A stretch of 39,733 bases of DNA from JBEKTY01 sp049515555 (GTDB lineage: Bacteria; Planctomycetota; Planctomycetia; Pirellulales; Thermoguttaceae), in the NCBI GenBank assembly GCA_049515555.1, contig JBEKTY010000063.1, forward strand, positions 1-39,733, in the 5' to 3' direction. The notes beneath the pieces are model-generated. The model was not told where the DNA came from. It searched no databases and saw only the letters and a list, made by a program, of their open reading frames with translations. Numbering within the stretch: position 1 is the first letter of the stretch; each line of letters opens with the position of its first letter. The translations under genes and the position numbers were made by a program. Shown in pieces: positions 27,094 through 34,418 of the stretch.

Positions 27094-30000
27094 GTGAAGC
27101 ACAAGTCTGTTGCGGTGAGTGTTCGGGCGCGCTGCTTGCGCCCATGGTCCCTGCTCGGCGTGGCAAGCTTCCTCCTGTACGCGGCAAGTCCGTTGCCGCA
27201 CCCTGCGCAGGCCGACGTGGATGTCGGGCCTGCCACCGGCCGGAGCTGCGTGCCGCACTGGGACGCCCGCGGGTTGGGCCCACTTCCCTGGCAAGGCATC
27301 GCTTGCCTCGACTTTAACGGGGACGGAAGTTGCATCGCCGTGGGAACCATCGCCCCGCCGGGCGATCCCAACCTCTTTCTCCTGGATGGCAGCGGCAAGC
27401 TCGTGGGCCAGCATCGCGCCGGCCAGCGCTGGCTGAACGAAGTGAGCGTAAGCGGCGACGGCCGGTTCGTCGCCGCGCTTTGCACCACGCCCGAAGGCAC
27501 GGCCGGCGACACGCCGCGGTTCTACGCCTTCAGCCCGACGAAGGAGCTGGATCAAGTCTCCGGCGTGCTGAAGTTCCAGGACTTCCGGCCGGCCAGGTTC
27601 ATGTTCCACTACGGCGATCATTCGAACCATCTGCCCCGCATTTCCCGCTGGGCGGGCCAGCGGTGGGTGGTCGCCGGCGACGACGTCCTGTATTGGCTCT
27701 CGCCGACCGGGCACGCGCCGCCGCGCACCGCGCACCTGGGGCAGGGCGTGACCACGGCCATGGCGGCCGGCGCCGGCGGGCTGGCGGTGGTGGGCCGCTA
27801 CGCCTTCGGCTCGTTCGACACGCCCGGCGAGGCGGCCCGGGGCGCCGGCGGGGCGGCCGCCGCCGCTAAGTTTCCGAACCTGCTGGTGCTGAAGCCCGCG
27901 GGGAGCAAGCCTATCGTCTGGTTGCGGCGGGCCAGCGAGGACGTGGCGCCGTCAGCCCGGCCGGAAAAAGGCGTTTACGGCCCGCCCGCGCCGCCCTATG
28001 AAGACTTGAAGTTCTCGGTCCCGCTGGCCGTGGCGATCGACGCCGCAGGAGCGAAGTTTGCCGTGGCCGACTACCAGGGATGGCAGCGGGTGTTCCATCC
28101 GCGCGACGGCAGCCCGGACATTCCCTTCGGCACGCGGCTGATGCCTTCGCGGCCCACCATTCACGTCTACACGGCCGAGGGGCAGCTCGTCCGCCGCGTG
28201 GGGCCCGACGCCTTTGCGCCCTTCTGGTGCGACCTGAGTTTCTCGGCCGACGGCCGGAAACTGCTCATCTGGCCGCACAACTGGACCAGCCGCGGACTGG
28301 CCGGGCAACCGCTGCTGCCGGCCGACGAGGAAGCCCGCAGCCTCTACCTGCTCGACATCGCCGGCGGCGGTCTGGAGTGCGTCCGATTTCCGGACGCCAT
28401 CGCCTCGGTAGACGCCGCCGCCGGCGAGCCGATCGCGGTGGGTTGCTGGGACCACAGGGTCTATCTGCTGGACAAGAACTGCCGGCCGATGGCCGGCCTG
28501 CCCGAGGGGCTGGACGTCGGCGCGGCCAGCCTTGTGCGCGTCTCCGGTGACGGCCGGCGGATCGTGGCGGCCACGACGGTCGGCAGCGTGTGGATGCTGG
28601 CCGCCGACGGCAAGCAGCTTTGGCGGACCGATCTGGACAAGGCGGCCCGCCCCGGCGACAAACCTTGGACCAGGAACCAGAAGGCCGATCGGCTGGGCCC
28701 CGGCATCTGGCGGACCAACGGCGGGCTGGCCCACAGCGACATGGGGAGCCAGATCGTCGTCGAGGCCCCGCAGGGACTGATCCTCATCGACCCGAATTCC
28801 GCGGCGTCGTTCGAGCAGAACTGGGCCCGGATCAAAGGCGCGGGACTGGACCCCATGCGGGTCAAGTACGTCCTGCCCACCCACGAGCACGGCGACCATG
28901 CCCCGGGCGCTTCGCTGTGGCGGGTCGTGACGGGGGCACAAGTGGTGGCCAGCCCCGAGATGGCCTACGTTCTCCAGCACCACATCCCCGGCGGCACCGG
29001 CTACGGCTTCCATCCGCCCGTGCCGATCGACGTGGTCTTGACCGGGGACCAGGAGATCGAGCTGGCCGGGTTGAAATTAAGGGCCATCTGCCTGCCCGGC
29101 CACACCGCCGGCTCGATGGGCTATGCCTTCCGGAAGGAGGGCCGAACCTACGTCGCCACCGGCGATCTTATGATGCCCGGCGGACTGCTGGGCTATTCCG
29201 GCAGCCTCGATTTCAGTGCCCCCGACGCGCTGGCCAGCATGAAGAAGCTAGCCGTGCTGCGGCCCGACGTGGTGCTGGGCGGGCACGGCGGCGGCGACCC
29301 GGACAACTTCATCGCCGCCGGCATCGAGGCCGGCGAAGCCACCGGCTGGTCGAAGATGACGCCGCCCAAGCCCAATCCGCTCTACCGCTTCACGCAGAAG
29401 AACTACCTCGTCGCCGCCTGGTTGGAGCCCATGGTTGCGGCGGCCTACGGCGACGTGGACGGCGACGGCCGGCCCGACGTGGCCGTGCTGGTGCCCAAGG
29501 GCAAGGGCGCGGCGGTGAAAATCTACCTGAACCGGGGCGGCCGGTTCGCCGAATCGCCCGACGCCGTGGTGGACTTGCCCGAGCTGGCCGGCCCCTCGAA
29601 ACTCCGCCTGCTGCCTTTTGGCAGCGGCAAAGAGGCGGCTTTCTTCGTGGCCAGCGAGGACCACGCGGTGTTCCTTAGCCCGCAGGGAAGGCTGCGGTAC
29701 AAGGCCGTACCGCTGCCGGTAATCCGCGGGTCGCAGGTCGCCGCCGGCGATTTCCAGGGCGACGGGACGCCGGGCCTGGTGATCGGCGCGCGATTCATCA
29801 CCGGCTATTACCTCGCCCGGCAACAGGCCGGCGGCTCGTTCCAGGTGCGTCAGAACAAGTTCCCCCTGCAATCGTACATGGATATCGCGCTGGCCGACGT
29901 CGACGGGGACAAGCGCGAGGACCTGATCACCGCTTGCGGCGACATTTTCCTGCGCCACGCGGACGGCTCGTTGTCCCAGACGCCGGACTTCCAACTGGCC

Positions 30001-30492
30001 CCGCCCCCCGGCGAGCCCAAGGGCTGGGCCTTCATGGCCGCCGCCGATTTCGACCACGACGGCTGGACCGACGTCGCCCTGCTGGCCAACGGCCCGCAGG
30101 GCGTGACTGTGTGGCTGTATCGCAACACACACAATCCGCGCCAGCCGTTCGCCAAGGAACCCAGCGCGAAGTTCGTCGTCCCCGGCGTGGACGTCAACCG
30201 CGACGGCCCCACCGTGGTAGATTGGAACGGCGACGGCGCGGCCGGCCTGATCCTGTGCAAGCGCGGCGAGCCGCCCGGGGTGTGCATTCTCACCGGCTCG
30301 CCAGCCGACGGATTGAGCCCCGAGCGCGTCGTTTCCGTGAGGCTGGACTACGTGCCGCACTTCGACGCGCGGTTCGCCTTGGCCGACTTCACGGGCGACG
30401 GCCGGCTGGGCCTGGCCGGCTTCGGCCGCTCGCCCACCGGGGCCATGGGCGTCTACATCTGGCTCCAAAGCGGAAAAGCAGCGGCGAAGTGA
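27094..30492 (+). CDS. Beta-propeller / metallo-beta-lactamase / VCBS fusion protein (1132 aa)
   Basis: GTG 27094 is chosen for AAAGGAGA six bases upstream and a membrane/signal segment (SLLGVASFLLYAASPLP, cleavage near AQA); upstream in-frame sequence is repeat. Residues ~40-530 look like a WD40/PQQ-type propeller (VSGDGRFVAALC, FSADGRKLLIWPHNW, VSGDGRRIVAATTVG). A complete MBL-fold site follows: THEHGDH (H597, H599, D601, H602), LPGHTAGS (H670), ATGDLMMPG (D691) and LGGHGGG (H731), so two metals could be bound. From ~780 a VCBS propeller has DVDGDGRPD, DVDGDKRED, DFDHDGWTD and DWNGDG loops. MBL enzymes hydrolyse esters, lactams, lactones or phosphoesters; the substrate here is unknown. Export makes it an extracytoplasmic hydrolase. 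It is probably transcribed with the GH51 gene 38 bases downstream. Confidence 0.86.
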   Translation: MKHKSVAVSVRARCLRPWSLLGVASFLLYAASPLPHPAQADVDVGPATGRSCVPHWDARGLGPLPWQGIACLDFNGDGSCIAVGTIAPPGDPNLFLLDGSGKLVGQHRAGQRWLNEVSVSGDGRFVAALCTTPEGTAGDTPRFYAFSPTKELDQVSGVLKFQDFRPARFMFHYGDHSNHLPRISRWAGQRWVVAGDDVLYWLSPTGHAPPRTAHLGQGVTTAMAAGAGGLAVVGRYAFGSFDTPGEAARGAGGAAAAAKFPNLLVLKPAGSKPIVWLRRASEDVAPSARPEKGVYGPPAPPYEDLKFSVPLAVAIDAAGAKFAVADYQGWQRVFHPRDGSPDIPFGTRLMPSRPTIHVYTAEGQLVRRVGPDAFAPFWCDLSFSADGRKLLIWPHNWTSRGLAGQPLLPADEEARSLYLLDIAGGGLECVRFPDAIASVDAAAGEPIAVGCWDHRVYLLDKNCRPMAGLPEGLDVGAASLVRVSGDGRRIVAATTVGSVWMLAADGKQLWRTDLDKAARPGDKPWTRNQKADRLGPGIWRTNGGLAHSDMGSQIVVEAPQGLILIDPNSAASFEQNWARIKGAGLDPMRVKYVLPTHEHGDHAPGASLWRVVTGAQVVASPEMAYVLQHHIPGGTGYGFHPPVPIDVVLTGDQEIELAGLKLRAICLPGHTAGSMGYAFRKEGRTYVATGDLMMPGGLLGYSGSLDFSAPDALASMKKLAVLRPDVVLGGHGGGDPDNFIAAGIEAGEATGWSKMTPPKPNPLYRFTQKNYLVAAWLEPMVAAAYGDVDGDGRPDVAVLVPKGKGAAVKIYLNRGGRFAESPDAVVDLPELAGPSKLRLLPFGSGKEAAFFVASEDHAVFLSPQGRLRYKAVPLPVIRGSQVAAGDFQGDGTPGLVIGARFITGYYLARQQAGGSFQVRQNKFPLQSYMDIALADVDGDKREDLITACGDIFLRHADGSLSQTPDFQLAPPPGEPKGWAFMAAADFDHDGWTDVALLANGPQGVTVWLYRNTHNPRQPFAKEPSAKFVVPGVDVNRDGPTVVDWNGDGAAGLILCKRGEPPGVCILTGSPADGLSPERVVSVRLDYVPHFDARFALADFTGDGRLGLAGFGRSPTGAMGVYIWLQSGKAAAK

Positions 30493-30530
30493 CGGAATTC
30501 GCGACTCTTTATCAAGGAAAGTGGGGATCA

Positions 30531-32684
30531 ATGAAGTATTTGTACTGCCGCTGGCTAGTGCCCCTACCGCCCTCGGTTGACACGTTGGGTGCCACTGCTG
30601 GCTTGTCCAGCAGTGCCAAAAACACGGTTGGGCAAGCCAACCGTGGCACCCGCCATTTCAGGCTGGTCGGGGTACTAACCTGGTTGACCTGCGTTTCGAT
30701 CATAAATCTCGGTCTTCTGGCGGCTGACTTCCCGGCGAAGGCCGGCGGCCCTGAGCGGGGGCCCATGCCACTGGCCGTCGATGTCAGCCGGGCCGGGCCG
30801 GTGATCTCGCCGCTGTTGTTCGGGGCCAACATCGAGCACACGCGTTATGGGGTATGGAAAGGTCTGGGCGCGCAGTTGCTCGCCAATCGCAGCTTTGCGG
30901 CCAAGAGCGCGGAAAAAGCGGCTGGCGCCAAGGCCGGTCGAGACGAAGCGGCCCAGGGCCTGGCCGCCCACTGGTACGGTATCGGCGCGCCGCCGGTCTC
31001 GTTCGCTTTGGACACGGCGGAAGTCTACACCGGAAAGCAGTCGCAGCGCATCCGGGTCCCGGTAAAGGGGGCCCGCGGAGGCATCGGCCAGCGCGACCTT
31101 GCCGTTCAGGCCGGCCGGGAGTACGAAGTCCGCCTGCAACTGAAGGCCGACTGCCCGCTGACGCTCTCCGCGGGCCTGTGCGACGCCTCGGGGCAGAGGC
31201 ACTACGGCCGCCAGTCGCTGCGACTGGAAAAAGGCGACTGGCAGACGTGGCGCTTTACCTGGACGGCCCCGCAAACCGACCTCCAGGCCCGGCTGGAAAT
31301 CGTCTTCGAGGGGCCGGCCGCGCTGTGGGTCGGCGCCGCGTCGCTGGTGCCCAGCGACAACTTTCACGGCATGCGCCGCGACGTGGTGGCGCGGCTGAAG
31401 GAGCTGGGCCTGCCGCTGGTGCGCTGGCCGGGCGGGGCCTTCACCCGCGATTACCGCTGGAAAGGGGGCCTCGCGGCGCTGGATAAGCGGCCGCCCATCC
31501 ATTGCCCGTACCTGCCCTTCTCCGACCAGTTCGACTTCCACGAGATAGGCACCGACGAGTTCATCGCGCTGTGCCGGGAACTGGGCAGCCGGCCGTGCAT
31601 CACCGTAACGATGGGCATTCCCGACGGCCCCCAGGAGGCGGCCGACTGGGTGCAGTACTGCAACGGCTCGCCCGACACCCCGTGGGGCAAGCTGCGCGCC
31701 CAGCACGGGCACGAAGAGCCCTACGCGGTCAAACACTGGTGCATCGGCAACGAGATCTGGGGCGAGTGGATGGGGCCGGCCTACAGCACCGCGGCCGTGT
31801 ATGCCCGCAACCTCCGGCAATTCGCCGCGGCCATGCGGAAGGTCGATCCGCGGCTGGTGCTGATCGCCTCGGGCACGGACCGCGTGACGCTCAAGAACGA
31901 CTGGGACCGGCAGGTCGTGGCCGAGGCCGGCGATTGCTTCGACTGGCACTCGCTGCACTATTATTCGCCCATCACCAAGGCCCTGACCGGGCCGGAGGGC
32001 GCGCGGGAGTTCGCGCGCCAGGCCCGCGAGCCGCGCGAGGGCCTGCTCCCCTGGCTCCGGGAAATGCGGCGGGCCATCGACCACTCCAGCCCGGGCCACA
32101 AGCCGATCCCCATCGCCTTCGACGAATGGAACCTGTGGCACAATTGGTTCACGCGCCACTATGAAGCCCAATGGCACATCGGCCCCATCGACGCCGTCTT
32201 CGCCGCCGCCCAACTGCACATGTTCTGCCAGGAGAGCCAGTCGCTCAACATGGTTTCGGCGGCCATGTTCCAGCCGGTCAACGAAGGCCTGATCCGGGTA
32301 ACGCCGTTTTCGGCGGACCTGACGGCCATGGGGCAGGCGTTTGCCCTCGTGCGCGCCCACGGCGGCGGCCGGTTGCTCCAGATCGACCCGCCCGGCGAGG
32401 CCCGCCCGGTCGATGCCTGCGCGTCGCTTTCCGCCGACGGCCGGCGGGTAATTGTGACGCTTTTGAACCGCTCCGCCGACCGGCCGCAGCCGGTGGCCCT
32501 GTCGCTGCGGCAGGGGCGAGCCGCCAAGGCGCTGGCCACCATCCTCTCGGTGAAGGAGCTGCAGATTGACGCCGTCATGGACCGGCACGTTGAAGAGGTG
32601 GCCATCGACGGCGATGGCAAGATGAACTTGCTTTTGCCGCGATTTGGAATCGCCTTGTTGGAGATTACGTTGGCCGATCGATAG
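30531..32684 (+). CDS. GH51-like alpha-L-arabinofuranosidase (717 aa)
   Basis: This predicted secreted retaining glycosidase would release arabinose from arabinose-substituted glycans. The mature part begins near MPLAVDVSRAGPVISPLLFG and FGANIEHTRYGVWKG, the GH51 entry motif. A CBM-like sandwich spans ~185-265 (GREYEVRLQLKADCPLTLS). The barrel has VRWPGGAFTRDYRWKGG, the acid/base in CIGNEIWGEW (E408) and the nucleophile in IAFDEWNLWH (E532). The C-terminal sandwich has RVIVTLLNRSADRPQPV. ATG 30531 has GGGG and AAGGAA upstream, but the first 65 codons are odd: a 65-base palindromic repeat lies between the start and the hydrophobic segment VGVLTWLTCVSIINLGLL. A downstream TTG start is possible but poorly supported. 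The stop codon lies at the edge of another repeat. Enzyme class is confident; substrate preference is not known. Confidence 0.88.
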   Translation: MKYLYCRWLVPLPPSVDTLGATAGLSSSAKNTVGQANRGTRHFRLVGVLTWLTCVSIINLGLLAADFPAKAGGPERGPMPLAVDVSRAGPVISPLLFGANIEHTRYGVWKGLGAQLLANRSFAAKSAEKAAGAKAGRDEAAQGLAAHWYGIGAPPVSFALDTAEVYTGKQSQRIRVPVKGARGGIGQRDLAVQAGREYEVRLQLKADCPLTLSAGLCDASGQRHYGRQSLRLEKGDWQTWRFTWTAPQTDLQARLEIVFEGPAALWVGAASLVPSDNFHGMRRDVVARLKELGLPLVRWPGGAFTRDYRWKGGLAALDKRPPIHCPYLPFSDQFDFHEIGTDEFIALCRELGSRPCITVTMGIPDGPQEAADWVQYCNGSPDTPWGKLRAQHGHEEPYAVKHWCIGNEIWGEWMGPAYSTAAVYARNLRQFAAAMRKVDPRLVLIASGTDRVTLKNDWDRQVVAEAGDCFDWHSLHYYSPITKALTGPEGAREFARQAREPREGLLPWLREMRRAIDHSSPGHKPIPIAFDEWNLWHNWFTRHYEAQWHIGPIDAVFAAAQLHMFCQESQSLNMVSAAMFQPVNEGLIRVTPFSADLTAMGQAFALVRAHGGGRLLQIDPPGEARPVDACASLSADGRRVIVTLLNRSADRPQPVALSLRQGRAAKALATILSVKELQIDAVMDRHVEEVAIDGDGKMNLLLPRFGIALLEITLADR
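30587..30651. repeat. In-frame palindromic repeat in the N-terminal coding region of the GH51 gene
   Basis: The terminal pair GGGTGCCAC / GTGGCACCC encloses two hairpins, CACTGCTGG...CCAGCAGTG and ACGGTTGGG...CCAACCGT. It encodes roughly LGATAGLSSSAKNTVGQANR between the initiator and the hydrophobic part of the signal sequence. The same CTGCTGGCTTGTCCAGCAGTG unit recurs at 36566. Confidence 0.85.
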
Positions 32685-32760
32685 CGTGTCTCTCCGTGTC
32701 CTCCGTGCCTCCGTGGTGAGATTCTTGATTTACCACAGAGGACACGGAGAGTACGCAGAT
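32681..32760. repeat. CTCCGTGTCC-type palindromic repeat, left copy
   Basis: The sequence begins ATAGCGTGT at the stop codon of the GH51 gene. Its arms (CTCTCCGTGTCCTCCGTG... and ...ACCACAGAGGACACGGAGAG) pair around TTGATTT. A second copy in the same orientation, sharing ATAGCGTGT, TTGATTTACCACAGAGGAC and ACGCAGA, lies at 34296-34377. The two bound a patchwork region of lower GC. Confidence 0.82.
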
Positions 32761-32804
32761 TGGCGAAGGGGGTCGGATTGGCGAAGGGATTGGCGAAGGG
32801 GGTC
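32757..32804. repeat. Short tandem repeat of ATTGGCGAAGGG units
   Basis: Three units in a row (GATTGGCGAAGGGGGTCG, GATTGGCGAAGG, GATTGGCGAAGGGGGTCG) lead directly into the left end of the MITE-like element at 32798. It may be slippage at that element's border. Confidence 0.6.
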
Positions 32805-32995
32805 GGGAGTCGTTTCTATGGACGAGATGGGGCGGAAATGGTATTCTGCTTGTCGGCGTTCATGCGCTGGCTGAAGGGTCTTGGCAAGAGCAAACGGCCA
32901 GGCGATTGCACCTGGAATCGACGCTACGGGCGCGTGGCCGGCCACGCAAAGCTCGGTCCACCCCTCTCGCCAAGCAGATTTAAGACTCCCGACCC
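32798..32995. mobile_element. MITE-like element with GGGTCGGGAGTC terminal inverted repeats
   Basis: The left end GGGTCGGGAGTCGTTT and the right end TTAAGACTCCCGACCC are inverted copies about 200 bases apart. No transposase is encoded between them. The first 80 bases resemble the stretch at 33998-34070 (shared GGGGTCGGGAGTC, then GGGCGGA and CGCTGGCTGA). It looks like a non-autonomous or decayed transposable element. Confidence 0.6.
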
Positions 32996-33065
32996 ATTTT
33001 GCATCATTTTGCATGGCCCCCAGCCCCGCTCCACAAGGAGATTTAAGACCCCCGCCCCCTTTTGC
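32975..33065. repeat. Direct repeat AGATTTAAGACYCCCGMCCC + TTTTGC, two copies
   Basis: AGATTTAAGACTCCCGACCC followed by ATTTTGC, and AGATTTAAGACCCCCGCCCC followed by CTTTTGC, lie about 62 bases apart in the same orientation. The first is the right terminal repeat of the MITE-like element; the second suggests a tandem duplication or a second element end. Confidence 0.6.
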
Positions 33066-33107
33066 GTGCTTACAACGACCCGGCGAAAAAGTGTTGCGGC
33101 CGGCCCC

Positions 33108-33136
33108 TTGCTTGACGACCGGTTTTCTGGCATGAT
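33108..33136 (+). promoter_or_regulatory. Possible promoter of the small-gene pair
   Basis: TTGCTT (33108-33113) and CATGAT (33131-33136) are 17 bases apart, 57 bases before the ATG at 33193. The block TTGCTTGACGACC matches the one at 26935 in all but one or two positions. Imperfect boxes keep this tentative. Confidence 0.35.
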
Positions 33137-33192
33137 GGCGGGTTAAATCCTGCCCGTGGATACCCAAAAACCACTTCTCCCGGAGACTGGAA

Positions 33193-33423
33193 ATGACGAC
33201 AAAAGAGAAGTTTGTGCCTGTCGCAAGGCTGGTAAGGTCACAACTCAAACTGACATTGCTCGCAAAGAACCCCAAAGCAGCGAGTGTAGCGATTACCCGC
33301 CTTGCAAATGACTTGGCTACGCTGATTACTGCCGAGTATCCGCGCTTTGCCCGTGACGAATTCCTCAAAGGCTGTGGCATTGACGATTCGCTTCTGACTA
33401 TGGCCGGGTTGCCGTTGCTTTAA
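33193..33423 (+). CDS. Small protein of unknown function (76 aa)
   Basis: An ATG with GGAG about eight bases upstream opens a 76-codon frame. The product is basic and helical in character (FVPVARLVRSQLKLTLLAKN; ending DDSLLTMAGLPLL), with no signal peptide or membrane helix, so it is probably cytoplasmic. Codon usage and base composition are clearly less GC-rich than in the flanking secreted-protein genes. It is followed 38 bases later by another small gene of similar composition, probably on the same transcript. I recognise no family. Its place inside a repeat-bounded segment suggests horizontal acquisition. Confidence 0.6.
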   Translation: MTTKEKFVPVARLVRSQLKLTLLAKNPKAASVAITRLANDLATLITAEYPRFARDEFLKGCGIDDSLLTMAGLPLL

Positions 33424-33461
33424 GAGCCCGTAAACATTTGATGCCCTAAATGGAGACTGCA

Positions 33462-33926
33462 ATGAAACCCGTCTTTTGGAAGCTGTCGATGGGCGGTAAC
33501 GACTTCAAGGACATCTTCAACGTTCTGGACTGGGTTAGGCAAGGGCTGGTTCTTGTTCACAGGGATACGCTCGCCCTGGGGACTTCGCTCAAGGCCCAGG
33601 GGGAGGAATTCGTTGCGGGCGATAGGATCGGGGAGTATTTCTATCTGTGCAACGGCAACAAGGAACCAAGCGTCATTCTTCTTGGTCAATTCATTGGCCC
33701 AGCCAATCTGTTATCAGACAGGGGCGATGGATGGGCGGATCGGCAATTTCGTTGGGTCAAGACGTCTATCTCGACCAAGAAATATAGGGGCGTGGACAGA
33801 TGGTGGACCCCCAATCACAACAGTACGTTTTCGATGGTGCCAGAGAAGGAACTGGGGATGTTTGAATCTTCTATCCTTGATCCGTACTTTGGTCTCAAGT
33901 TGGCTGATTTTCGCATCGACGTGTAA
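33462..33926 (+). CDS. Small protein resembling a PUA/EVE-like domain of McrB-type restriction proteins (154 aa)
   Basis: ATG 33462 has GGAG six bases upstream and is preferred over an in-frame ATG four codons earlier that precedes that site. The protein starts MKPVFWKLSMGGNDFKD, then DWVRQGLVLVHRDT, GDRIGEYFYLCNGN, VILLGQFIGPANL and WWTPNHNSTFSMVPEKELGM, ending with an LDPYFGLKL segment. The order (a W-K start, a short helix, a strand ending in a threonine/asparagine turn, then a YLCNGN and ILLGQFIGP hairpin) resembles EVE/PUA-like modules seen at the front of McrB-type GTPases, which bind modified DNA bases. No GTPase or nuclease follows, so this would be a stand-alone or orphaned domain. 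The match is from memory of the pattern and is unproven. Its low GC fits transfer. Confidence 0.55.
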   Translation: MKPVFWKLSMGGNDFKDIFNVLDWVRQGLVLVHRDTLALGTSLKAQGEEFVAGDRIGEYFYLCNGNKEPSVILLGQFIGPANLLSDRGDGWADRQFRWVKTSISTKKYRGVDRWWTPNHNSTFSMVPEKELGMFESSILDPYFGLKLADFRIDV

Positions 33927-33997
33927 CGGCGGGTTCGGACGCGGGGCCGGCGGTGAGCTATTGGAGGACGGAAAGGGGACATCACTGGACGGCAAAA

Positions 33998-34070
33998 GGG
34001 GTCGGGAGTCTTTTATATTGACAATATCGGGCGGAATGGTGTTGCTTACCGGAATTCATTCGCTGGCTGA
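33998..34070. mobile_element. Fragment related to the MITE-like element at 32798
   Basis: It begins GGGGTCGGGAGTCTTTTATA, contains the short palindrome ATATTGACAATAT, and continues GGGCGGAATGGT to CGCTGGCTGA, matching the first ~80 bases of the 32798 element with scattered differences. No matching right end is seen here. It lies in the ~490 bases between the small-gene pair and the transglutaminase-like gene; the rest of that gap holds an RHS scrap and a palindromic repeat. Confidence 0.5.
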
Positions 34071-34186
34071 CCGTCACGCACACGCAGCGCTGGCACACGG
34101 CAGCTCGGGCACGGGTTCTTTGTGCCAGGGGCAGTTCAGGTCGTTTCCCATCCAGGGAGGCGGGCAGGTACTAAGCCGAGAACTGC

Positions 34187-34273
34187 CGGATCGGCGAGAA
34201 GATCGACAGCACCGGCGACGGCCAGATTGACCACGCGATGCGCTTCGCTTACGATGGCAACCAGATCAGTTAA
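34187..34273 (+). pseudogene. C-terminal scrap of an RHS/YD-repeat-like protein
   Basis: A 28-codon stretch ending in TAA reads RIGEKIDSTGDGQIDH followed by AMRFAYDGNQIS. The pattern of K-x-D-x-x-GDG-x-x-D then R-F/Y-x-YDG-x-Q-I is what I associate with RHS-repeat proteins of planctomycetes. No upstream RHS frame is present and there is no start codon at the edge. It is probably debris left by insertion or deletion in this patchwork region. Confidence 0.42.
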
Positions 34274-34295
34274 TGACAGCCGTTAAGGAAGAACG

Positions 34296-34377
34296 ATAGC
34301 GTGTGCCTCTGTGTCCTCTGCGTCCTCCGCGGTTAAACTTTTTGATTTACCACAGAGGACGCGGACGACGCAGAGGA
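34296..34377. repeat. CTCTGTGTCC-type palindromic repeat, right copy
   Basis: This is the second copy of the 32681 repeat, in the same orientation: ATAGCGTGT, then CCTCTGTGTCCTCTGCGTCC and TTGATTTACCACAGAGGAC, ending GACGCAGAGG. A frame reading through it into the next gene is not taken as coding. Confidence 0.82.
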
Positions 34378-34418
34378 ATTATACTGCCCTCAAACCTCTT
34401 TTTTCTTGGAGCAACGTC

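Noticed and set aside
34311..34418. N-terminal extension of the transglutaminase-like protein
   Set aside because: It reads through the CTCTGTGTCC-type repeat; the ATG at 34419 has GGAG upstream and starts a signal peptide.
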